Origin: Sinohyriopsis cumingii
Lineage: Eukaryota > Mollusca > Bivalvia > Unionida > Unionidae
Direction of reading: 5' to 3'
Length of the DNA: 64,000 nt
NCBI GenBank assembly: GCA_028554795.2
Contig: JAPYKE020000037.1
Span: 3,164,501 to 3,228,500, forward strand
Shown here: positions 54,020-64,000 of the stretch, piece after piece
How positions within the stretch are numbered: the stretch's first letter is position 1
How the letters are laid out: every line of letters begins with the position of its first letter
The notes under the pieces: generated by a model
Databases searched by the model: none
The model's input: the letters and a program-made list of their open reading frames with translations, nothing else
What the model was told of the DNA's origin: nothing
Translations under genes and position numbers: made by a program

Positions 54020-55080
54020 AATAGGTTAAGTCATCAAAGTGCACACCTGCACATGACTGTTTCGGAAGATAAATACTGGAGGAAAGAAAGTAGTGAAAGA
54101 AGACCAAAAATATATATTCACTCAAATGTATTTCTACATTCCTAAAATGTTAGAAACTGTTACAGGTTAACACAAGACAATTCTAATTTAACATTTATAT
54201 ACTTTTTTAATTTTATTTTGAATGACAAAACCTGATATTGCCTTTAATGAATTTTAAATGCTGAGGTATCGTATCTCCTTCATCAAACAGTATAGTGAGA
54301 TAAGAGGGGGCAAGTAATCGAACGGACGTCTGTGTCAGTTCTAACCAACCAGTTAATCCTGAATTTAATCTTTTAGCACATAGTCAGTCATATATTCGTT
54401 TTTGCTTGTCATAACAACAATCGTGCTCGTTTGGACGATATAATGTTGGATATTACCCCTTCCCTTTACAAAAATATTTTGAACCAAATATAAAAAACCT
54501 GTCAGCCCAAGTTCATAACTAGAATAATTTATGATGAAAACGAAAATCAAAACTCAGCTATTTGCAAAATTGTTGTTACTCCAAATTCTGCTATATTGCA
54601 ATATTAACAAAGCATTAGCAAAGAATTCCATGTATGTTATAGCATGAGATTGGATTAGATAGATAAATAGAATAGTTAATAATATATCTTACCTTATAAA
54701 ACCATTTCCATAGCACACCCACCGACTGGACTCCAGTTTATATCATGTAGTACAGACTTTCATGAAAAGAATAGTTAGTAATTAATAAACTAAATGTCTT
54801 TAACCAACTTCTATTTTATAAACTGGATTTTAAATATAAAAAAATTAATGAGTAAATAAATCAATGAAACTGGTGAAGTTCAAGATAACTCATGGGTAAA
54901 ATAAATTCATTCAAAATGAATGTTCATTTTCAGCATTTCTATCTCTCTTCTTTATCTTCCATTGCACAACCCCACTTATTATTTCCAACAATCTTGCACT
55001 TGTTCTTCAGAATTTAAACTCTTCACACATTTTGTCATCTCTCTCCCATTTAAAGGTTATCTGACCTGACCCTCGTTAGT
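54020..55080 (+). repeat. Third copy of the 1.3-kb diverged direct repeat
   Basis: GAAGATAAATACTGGAGGAA and CAAGACAATTCTAATTTAAC correspond to GAAGATATAAACCGTAGAGA and CAAGAGACAATTATACTTTC of copy 2 (45953-46075). ACCCCTTCCCTTTACAAAAA (54456) matches 46628. The Maverick sits between copies 2 and 3. Confidence 0.6.
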
Positions 55081-55189
55081 TAGCATGGGGCTTGACAATA
55101 AGTAAGATATCTGCATTAAATTAGACACAGCATGCAAATGAACAAGGCATACTAATCATAGTCATCTACGTTGATGCTTAGGCTTGGCA

Positions 55190-55450
55190 CAGCATTCATA
55201 GTCATCTAGCTTGATGGGTAAAGTAGGTGTAGTAATGATAGTCGTGTAGCTTGATTGTTAGACTGGGCACAGCATGCATAGACATGTAGCTTGATTGTTA
55301 AATTTGGCACAGCATGCATAGACATGTAGCTTGATTGTTAAATTTGTCACAGCATGCACAGACATGTAGCTTGATTGTTAAATTTGGCACAGCATGCATA
55401 GACATGTAGCTTGATTGTTAAATTTGTCACAGCAAGCATAGTCATGTAGC
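55190..55450. repeat. 40-bp minisatellite
   Basis: About six units of AGCATGCATAGACATGTAGC then TTGATTGTTAAATTTGGCAC; the inner ones (55271-55430) are nearly identical. Confidence 0.9.
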
Positions 55451-55589
55451 TCGATTACGTAAAAATATCATGTAGTGGCCCTCTTCTATGTTTTACATTT
55501 TTGTTGGTCAAATCTTTTAATAAAATCCTGCCCCAAAATAGAAACATTTAAAATGTGTGATTACAAGTTTCATACTGTTAAAAAGGGCC

Positions 55590-58500
55590 CCAAACTTAAT
55601 ACTGTCCAATAATAATAATAATAATAATGAGGACATTGTATAGCGCCTAATCTTTAGAAGTTCTAAGCGCTTTACAACATTAGACAACACACATAACATA
55701 AAAAATATATATATTGATAATATTACACCATGAAACTTCAAAATATATAAAACATGGTGAGAATATTTAAGGTTAGAAATATTATTTGGTCTTTAACTTT
55801 GCTCTTGCAGTCAAAATAACTGAGTTTTGAGAGCCCTCTTGAATGAGATCACTGTATCTTTGTGTCAGAGTTCAGTGAGCAATTCATTCCACGTTGCTGG
55901 GCCCTGGTATGCAAAAGAACGCTGCCCATTTGACTTTATTTTCATAGTGTAAATAATGAGTATACAATTGTCCGAAGAGGAGCGTAAGTATCTTGCTGGT
56001 GTATACACATGGGTGAGGTTGGATAGGTATGTTGGATTGGAGTCCGACAGTGAAACGTAGGACAGAAAACAAAATTTGTGTTTGATTCTGGATCGAATGG
56101 ATAGCCAGTGTAGGGTACAGAGCAGTGGGGAGGTGTGCTCTGATCGTGGTACTCTAAGTATGATCCGAGAAGCTGTGTTTTTAACGTTTTGAAGCTTTTG
56201 AAGTAGAAATTAAAAACCAGACAGAATGGAGTTACAATAGTCCAGTTTTGAAAGTACTAATGAACACACAAATGTTTAATGGCATCAACTGAAAGATATT
56301 TCTGAATGGAGATGGTTTTCTCAGCTAAATATATACAGCCTTGCATATGTTCATGACATATGCTGGTGCAACGTGACAGTACTGTCCAGAATGACACCAA
56401 GGTTTCGTACTGACTGTGTGAATTTAATGTTGGTGTTGCTGATATTTATTGCTTGAGCTAAAGGATGTGACTGAGAACGTCTTGGTGTTGTGATTAGAAT
56501 GGCCTCAGTTTTATCATCATTCATCTGCAGCTTGTTATATGTCATATATGATTTCACATCAGAAATGCACCTCTCTGCACCTTGGATGGTAGCGTCAACT
56601 TCAGTTGGGTGGCTAGTTGTGTATATCTGGGTGTCGTCAGCGTACAATTGGCGAGACACTGGATGACGATATATGATACTTGAGAGCGGCTGAGTGTATA
56701 GAATGAAAAGAACATGTCCAGGAACATGCCCTGTGGAACACCACAACATAGATTAACAGGGCTGGAGTGTATTCCATTTGGTGTCCTGTTGACCAGATAG
56801 GACTTGAACCGCAGTAAGGCTACATCATGAATGCCAAATACATGCTGGAGACGGTAAAGTAATATATCATGGTCTATTGTGTCAAATGCTGCAGACAAAT
56901 CAAGGCGGGTGAGAACTGTAATCTTTCCGCTATCCAAAGCAGAGAGAATGTCATTAACTACTTTTAGAAGAGTAGTTTCAGTACCATGGCGAGGATGATA
57001 TGCAGATTGTACATTGCTAAAAAGACTTTTTGAATTCAGATGAGATACAAGCTGGGATAGAACAAACTTTTCTAAGATTTTTGACATGAATGGGAGATTT
57101 GAAACTGGAAGGTAGTTCTTTAAATCGTTATGGTAACGTGTTGGTTTCTTCAGGAGAGGCTTTACAATGGCAGTTTTGAAAAATGATGGGAATTCCCCAA
57201 CTGAGAGAGAGATATTAATAACATCAGTCAGTAAAGACAATACTGGATCTAAGCACTCAAGCAGCAGTGATGGTGGAATTTGATCAAGTTCATATGACTT
57301 TGGTGCACTCTTCATCACGATTGTGCGTACGAAATCTATAGATACAAGTTCAAATGCTGATAGTGGTTGCCGATCAAATTCTGTATCCCAACTGTATGGT
57401 GACGACGAGTCAATGGAAATTGTCTTGTCAAGCTAAATCTCTAATGGTTTGTACTTTGTCACGGAAGAAATTTGCAAATAGGTCTGTAAGGTCGACTAGA
57501 GAGAAAGTAGTTGGAAGTGGTGTACATTTGTTCCTTGACATTAGCTTGTTAACAATCTCGAAGAGCTCGTTGCAGCTGGAACTCTCTATGATCTTAGTAC
57601 TGTAGTGGACTGATTTCGCTGCATGGACTATGTTTGTGACGTTCTTCTAAGTGGCTTCATACATTCGCTTATGAATAGTGAGTCTGCTGGAAAGCCAAAG
57701 CCACTCAGCTTTACGGCGGTCTCTTTTAGCAGTGCGAAGCTGGTCCCTCATACTGCTATACCATGGAGAACACTTTTGAATTGATGCTCTGCACTTGGTG
57801 GCTGAGGCATGTTTGTCGAGCAATGAACGCAGGCAGTTATCGAGTTGATCTTCTGTAGGAGGTAAGCAAGTTGTTAGGTTTTCTTGGATGTCATGCATTA
57901 GTTTCGTTCTATTTATCATACGGAGGTTTCTCTTAGTAGCAGATAAAGGTGAAGGGTTAGGGACTGATACGTCAATATGGCATGTAATGCAGAGGTGATC
58001 TGATGCAAGGTCATGGGATACCAGGGAGGACCGTAGAATGTTATCATCAGCTCTGTGAAGAATCTAGTCTAAAATGTGGCCATGTTTATGGGTGGGTTGG
58101 TTCACTGACTGTTTGAGGTTGAAAACATTAATGGAATCTAGGAGTTTTTATGTGTTTGGGTTTCCGGGATAGTCAAAGTGAAAGTTGAAATCTCCAAGAA
58201 GAATAAGGTTGCCACCTATCTAATTTCCATACTATAGGAGATTCGGAAACTGCTTCAAAAAGAGAGATTCAGTCAGCTTGTTTGTTTGTTTTTTTTTTTC
58301 TACTAGGAGGTGGGCGGTATAGGCAGAACAAATGGACTGCCCTTTATTCCAGTGTGAGTGTGATTTGGATTAGTTCAAACGGTGTGTGGTATACATTGAA
58401 AGTTGTGGTGTGGTTAAGACGTTTGATCATGGAGTTCTTTGTGATGACAGCCATTCCGCCTCCGCGAGAGTGGCGGGGGAACGATTTGATGAAGTAACCG
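55590..58500 (-). mobile_element. CR1/L2-type LINE, 5' truncated
   Basis: On the minus strand the order is: endonuclease end (about 58500-58150, with GDFNFHFDYPGNPNT), connector 57919-57647 and reverse transcriptase 57318-56554 (SYELDQIPPSLLLECLDPVL; VLTRLDLSAAFDTIDHDILL). A shifted frame 56749-56351 follows with the catalytic RQLYADDTQIY and KTEAILITTPRR. The 3' end carries a TATAGCGCCT...AAGCGCTTTACA block (55632-55676) and an (AAT)n tail at 55608-55628, typical of CR1/L2 3' ends. Frameshifts near 56750 and at the 5' side make it inactive. It is embedded in the long inverted-repeat region. Confidence 0.88.
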
Positions 58501-61500
58501 AGACGCCGAAATCAAAATCATCTAAGTAGTGGTACAGTTAGTACAAACTATTGAGATAATCTATACTCAAGGTGTGTTTTTCATATCTGTTAACGAACAT
58601 AAGCCACTAATTTCGCTGATGCCTCTCGAAGAAATTCGTCAGGACATCTTTCGTGAGTATACTCATTTCCATGTATATAAAATATCAAAGAGGGACCATG
58701 TCAAAGATGCTCAAAGAGGGGACGTAAGAGCCCAACTGTATCCATAAAATATAATATTATCACGGCATGTGCTGTAACAGGAGACATTTATATAGCCATG
58801 AGTTTCTCGAAAGCGGCTCGACGAATATTTTGTTATGTTTTTCTACTGTTGCAACAGATCCCGAACTAGATACTGTCCAAGAGGCGTTGAAATCAAAATC
58901 CTGTAAGTAGAGGTCACAATTCTATAAGTTATTGATATATTAGATGTACACTGAGCGTGTTTTTCAAACCATGTACTCATAGGGTGTCCCTTAATTCTCT
59001 GATTCCTCTCGAAGAAATTCGTTGTGGGTCGATTCAATAAATATTCCTCAGACTTTTCCTACATAGCTAGACATTCCCGAAGAGGCGATAAAATAAAAAT
59101 TCTCCAAGTCGGAGTTCAGTTAGCAAACATATATTGATAAAACTAACGCACATTATGCGTGTTTCTCATACCTGCACCCTCAGGTTTATCATTATTTCGC
59201 TGCTTCCTCTTCAGGAAATTAAGTAGGACTTCATACGTTGGTAGACTCTATCCCTTAGAGATAAATATTAAATAAGAATCCATCTCAAAACTCAGTAAAG
59301 AGGGGACATAATGTCCCAATTGTATACATAAGATATAAGCTTCCAACGGCATGTGTTGTGCTAAACTCCTTTATATGACAGACTATTCAACATTTTCCTA
59401 CTGTTGGAACTGATCCCAAACTAGATAGTTTTCAAGAGGCGATGGAATTTAAGTCCCTGTCAAATTAGTTCAAGTTATTGCTTAATTTGTGGGGTTTCTT
59501 TATAGCAGGTACTTTTAGGATGCCCTTTACATGGACGATTCCTCTCCAAGAAATTCACCAGGACGTAACTAGAAGGTCACCTCCATCCCCAGGAGATGAA
59601 ATGTCATTGAAGGGTTCATGTATAAAGAGTGGGACCTAATGGCCCAAATATAAACGTGCGATATAATCTTACGGCATGCGTCCTGCTAGACTTTCTATTT
59701 TAGTCGCCAAATTCTCGAAATCGGCTCGATGAATTTTCTTTAAACTTTTTCTGCTGTTAGAAAGAGCCATTTTTTATACTGTATAAGACGCGTTGACATC
59801 AAAATCCTCTAAGTAAGGGTTCCATGAGTACAAACTATTGATACAGTTTATTAACATTTGCATGTTTTGGATAGCCGGTATCCCCTAACGCGCCACTTAC
59901 TTTGATGTTTACTCCAGAACTTCAGAAGCACATTCTTTCTCCTTTTAAATTTCCGTTACGTAACGATAGAATTTCACGCCTTGAAAATATTCAACACAAA
60001 CACCAGGTAGTGGGAACTATTTTACATGCGCTACCTCAGGCCTTTCAGATTATGCTTTTAAGCCTCATTTCGCTTGTAACCTTGAATCATGTCTATTATC
60101 AACACAAGCCGTCTCCACACAACAGAATCATCCTTTCTCAATTACTATTGTACAATTTACAATTACCCTTCACGAATACTGCACATGGAGTCACATAATC
60201 GTTGTATACATTTAGGTTTTAATAGGGACTACTCAGCTCGAGGGACACTTATACTTATCTGACCTGAACTCACTATAAATTAAACCATGTCATCCATGAA
60301 TCTCAGCAACACTGCAATCTGTGACGTTTGGGGCAATTATCAATTGGGGAAATAGTCGCGCTGTGAACACCGACTTCACAAAAACAACCAAGAGATAACT
60401 AAAATTTATGAAATCCTTAAAATGGAAAGCTTTATGCAAATGGCGGATACTCCAAAATTTATTACAATATCAAAGATGGGTCTATGTAAACACTGTACAA
60501 AGAAAGGACTTATTAGCCCAAATGTAAACATAACATACTCTTACGTCATGTGTTGTGCTCTACTAACTTTATCTAACCGACAATTTCTCAAAATTAGTTC
60601 AACATTATTTCTTCTACTTTTTCCTTACAGTTATTTAGACAATATATCCAAGAGGCATTGCAATTAAAATCCTCTTAGTACAAGTTCAATTAGTACACAG
60701 TTTTGATGGAATCTATCAACATTTTACTGTTGTTTCTACCCGGAAGCCATCGTTACTAATTATCGGTAATATTCGTCAGGACTTCATTCGTGGGTGGATA
60801 CAATTGCACAGAAATAAAATATCAGAGAAGGTCCCTTGCCAGAACTCTTTAAAAAGGAAACATAGAGGCTTATCTATATACGTAAGGTATAATTTTTTGA
60901 TCGCATGTGTTGTGCCCGACCTCTTTCATCAAAGCGCAAATTCGTCGAAATCGTCTAGACGAATTTTCTTTCAAGTATCTTACTGTTGGGATCGGTCACT
61001 CTTTACGGACTTTCAAACAGGGGTTAAAATAATTTTCAGAGTTAGGGTTAAAACTTCGCAAAATGTGGCTGCAATCATTTTTCCGCTTGCATTAGACAAA
61101 CACTGTCAGAAATGCATTTGGGAGACATATATATCTCTGTCTACAAAATATCGAACACTAATACATGTCAAATTCATTTTAGTAGTGAAGAGTAAGGAAC
61201 CAGATATGGGCCAAAGAGGTAATCTGCTAAAAGACTTTGTTACAACTATCATTTATTAATCTCTGGATTCCAAGAAATCGGGTCTACGAATTTTCTTTAC
61301 AAGTTTCCTACAGTTGGAAGAGATCCTTAACTAGATATTGTCCAAGAGGTATTGAAAGCAATATCTTCTAGTTAGGGGTTCACTAATTACATTTTTTTCA
61401 ATCGATCCAAATTGTGCGTCTTTTACATACCCGGTGCTCGTAGGTTGTCCCTTTTTTTCGCTGATTCCTCTCGATGAGATTCGTCACGACTTCTTTCGTG

Positions 61501-62572
61501 GCTTGACACTAGTCCCAAAGATCAAAGTCAGAGAAAGGTTCATGTCAAAACTCGTTAAAGAGGAGACGCAGTGGCCCACCTGCATAAGAAAGGCATTATC
61601 TTCTTGCGGTAGGTGTTGTAATCTTGCCCCCTCCCTTTATGTAGCCCAATTTCTGGAAATCGGTTAAATGAATCTTTTTAATGACTTTGGCTTCTGTTGG
61701 AACAGATTCTTTAATAGAAACTGCCCATCAAACGTTGTAATCAGCATTGTTTAGGTATGGGTTTAATTCGTACTAAGGTGTATGAAACATGCTCAGTGTT
61801 CATCAAATCTATCAAAACTTCCTGAATAGAAACTGTCCATCAGAAGTCGTAATCAAAATCATTTAGGTACGTTTTTAGTTCGCAATAAGTAATATTAGAT
61901 TTGACTCACACTGAGCGTGTTTCATACGCCTACCAGTATGCTCGTTTACCCAGTTTCAAGGGCTTCAAGACAAAAGTCGATGTCAGCTGAAGGCTTCCTA
62001 AACCCGTGGATACTTGAAATAATTCTTCTCTTAGCACACTATGACCACAAAACAGAAATCTCCAATTTCATACTTGCATGTTTTTTATAATTTCACGTTT
62101 ACCTGAGTCATTATTAACCTTTTCGAATCCGAATATTACTAGCACGCGCCATGCACAGCAGCACACGAACCAAACACCTAACACAACTAATTAATCCTAT
62201 CTCAAATTACTAATTATGTATATCAATATCCTAACCCCTTCCTACACTTAGTCTGGGATTTGTCTCTAGTCAGCTTTATATAGCTGGCACCAAAGAACGC
62301 TCATTTTTCTAACTGGGTTAGAACAACACCAATGCATGCCGTGCAAGGCTTTGAATCTTTGATAAGTGAGATATAACCAATTACTTATTGAACTATGAAT
62401 AAAAAAATGAATACCCAACTGGATGTGAATAAGGAATAAGTATATTAATGTATGTAGAAATAGTTGAATCGGGAACAAGTAAATGGCTACTTATTCCTTA
62501 TTCAATTGGTAACTAGTTACTTATTCCTTATTCAACCGGGAATAAGGAATAAGTAACCAACTTGATGTCGCT
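58500..62572. repeat. Right long inverted repeat with internal units
   Basis: Units of about 400-500 bp carry GATCCCTAACTAGATACTGT then CCAAGAGGCGTTGAAATC, CTCGAAGAAATTCGTCAGGA and similar strings (about 58550, 58860, 59410, 59760, 60640, 61310, 61690, 61840). They mirror the left repeat in inverted orientation. The outer 700 bases (61900-62572) are the best match to 39716-40400. Frames such as 60804-61259 are chance openings. Confidence 0.7.
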
Positions 62573-63034
62573 ACTTTTTCGAAGGCCACAATAACCCGTA
62601 GCACTGGATCTAAACGGCTGAGACAAAACGTAATACTACAGTTCTGGAACTAATACGGGAAAATTTCAAATTATCACTGAGACCAAACATAATGATAAAG
62701 TTTGAAACTGGTACGGAGTTAAAAATATTTGTAGAATGGGGTCTCCCCGGATTCAAAATCTTTCGCACGTCTGGATTCTAGAAAGAAACAACAAAGACCC
62801 CCATCACTAGTACTAATCTAATTTACTTGTCAAAACCTTCGGCGACTAAATATAGAATATTTGTCATGGACTTCTTGAATGAAACGGTTTTCTGATTAAT
62901 GTTGGGCTACCTGCGTGTTCATTCGTAGGTGCCTTATATTCATATACGAAACAAAACATGTATGCTCTCACTATTGCTGTGCTTCCTAACATTACATCAA
63001 ATTGTCTTTCATGACTAATCTGCAAGTGTCTTTA

Positions 63035-63108
<74 letters not shown>

Positions 63109-64000
63109 TAATTGCATAACACAGCGGTACAAACACTAATATGTCATGTAAAATAAAGTAAAACAAAAGCAAAATTAACAAGAAGCATTATCCTGACAAA
63201 ACTACGAACAAAACCATTAATAACAGCGAAGAAATTCCTTTCTTACAACTTCTGCACACTTCACGTTACTATACTATACTAACCCCCTCCCCCAAACCAC
63301 GCGCCACCTCCTACCCCACACCTTCCTGCAGCGGTATTGGGGATATCTAATAAGCTCGACAGTCCCCTCTTTACGCATCGTTAATTCGACAAATGGATGC
63401 AATAGCCACGGTAGTTCAGTCGTTAACATGTTCGACTCGCCATGGAAAGGGTGTATGTCCGAGACCTAATATTGGATCAGTCGGGTAAAGCTGTGTCAAT
63501 CGTATAGAAAACCAAATGTTAGGTTGAAGACCAAGGCCGGAAACCATGCCTTGCAATAAAAAGTCTGTGAGGACCGGAATAAGGGGAAAATTTGATGATG
63601 CAGTCTTAGAGAGTTACTGAAAAGGAGATAAATAGTACTAATAATAGCAGCAACAATTTAATGCAATTAAATGGGCAAGAACTATCGCAAAGATTTGCGG
63701 ACAAGTCAGATACTAATGATGACTGAAATATTAACCTGACTGGGATGATTAAATGTCTTTTATTTAGAGGAACTTTTCGATCCATCGTTGATAATTAAGT
63801 GACACGTGCATCTTATTTGGCCCCGCCTCGTCCCATATGAACAGTATCGAAAATAGCATTGCCTTCAAAATCATCTCATGTTCTCAGTTCGCATCATTTA
63901 TGAATGCATAGTACAGCGTCATTTCCAACAAGTGTGTGACCTGCAGTATATATGGTACAGCTAAATTTACCGCAGTAGATAGGCAGTAGTAAAGTGGGCC
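62573..64000. other. Non-coding stretch with (AAT)n/(ATT)n hairpin and SINE-like piece
   Basis: About 12 AAT units followed by about 11 ATT units (63037-63109) form a perfect simple-repeat hairpin. At 63400-63470 an A-box-like GTAGTTCAGTCGTTAACATG and a weak B-box-like GTCCGAGACC suggest another tRNA-derived SINE. No gene seen. Confidence 0.5.

Larger units (their letters stand above)
39716..62572. mobile_element. 22.9-kb region with very long, repetitive terminal inverted repeats
   Basis: The left end AGCGACTGACATCAAGTTGG then TTACTTATTCC is inverted at the right end (GGAATAAGTAACCAACTTGA then TGTCGCT). The similarity continues inward through unique landmarks, for example GTATGAAACACGCTCAGTGT (40337) against ACACTGAGCGTGTTTCATAC (61909), and the GGTTACTTATTCC palindromes. 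No transposase of its own is visible. The interior holds diverged tandem units, a truncated Maverick and a LINE, which look like later insertions. An exact target duplication was not found: the flanks read ACTTC and ACTTT. It may be a non-autonomous giant transposon, a foldback element or a segmental inversion-duplication. Confidence 0.65.

Noticed and set aside
55190-55450. Regularly spaced repeats that resemble a CRISPR array (also 43556-43775 and 9477-9675)
   Set aside because: Units are directly adjacent with no unique spacers, and the context is eukaryotic; these are minisatellites.
60804-61259. 151-codon frame in the right inverted repeat
   Set aside because: It crosses two diverged repeat units, has no recognisable domain, and equivalent units elsewhere are closed.

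Overview
The window is eukaryotic, AT-rich and repeat-dense. It has long (TA)n tracts, tRNA-derived SINE-like sequences, two kinds of non-LTR retrotransposon, a decayed linker-histone H1 gene and several large virus-like self-synthesizing DNA transposons (Maverick/Polinton/adintovirus grade). I infer a marine invertebrate, plausibly a bivalve mollusc. This rests on general resemblance only, and no intact ordinary host gene is visible.

Region by region. (A) 1-4500 is the right part of a virus-like element read left to right: the end of a chromodomain integrase, a two-segment membrane protein, a penton-like protein, a small basic core-type protein, an F54H12.2-like major capsid protein (MCP) broken by one in-frame stop, a Cys/His protein and an adenain-like protease. 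(B) 4750-7131 holds three small, charged, helical, probably paralogous genes. Each follows a copy of a GGGGGATGTTTTCC-TTCACGTCCGCGC box with a TATA-like element, and each is followed within 22-35 bases by a histone-mRNA-type 3' stem-loop. A degenerate histone H1 pseudogene lies just beyond (7490-8038, minus strand). (C) 11670-28288 is an essentially complete 16.6-kb Maverick/Polinton with terminal inverted repeats of about 245 bp and a 5-bp target-site duplication (TGCTG). Its left half encodes virion-type proteins on the plus strand: coiled coil, basic core, MCP, minor capsid-protease fusion, fibre, membrane protein and penton. A large palindrome and AT minisatellites sit in the middle. The right half encodes an HNH nuclease, a zinc protein, a polymerase-helicase-HNH triple fusion, an integrase, a zinc-ribbon/phospholipase-A2-like protein and a packaging ATPase. 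Most of these genes carry stops or frameshifts. (D) 30380-33890 is a decayed Tx1/L1-type LINE. (E) 37768-38600 is a fossil second copy of the left end of element A. (F) 39716-62572 is a 22.9-kb region bounded by long, internally repetitive inverted repeats whose tips are palindromes. Nested in it are (G) a second, internally deleted and truncated Maverick of the same family as C (47476-53990, opposite orientation) and (H) a 5'-truncated CR1/L2-type LINE (about 55590-58500, minus strand).

How the parts fit together: element C has the standard Maverick set (retroviral-type integrase, family-B polymerase, cysteine protease, packaging ATPase, capsid proteins), so it looks like an integrated virus able to make particles before it decayed. 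Comparison with copy G helps to locate breaks in C and independently supports the unusual polymerase-helicase-HNH fusion. The most unexpected signal is the cluster at 4.75-7.13 kb, where virus-adjacent small genes carry animal replication-dependent histone 3' ends and share one promoter motif.
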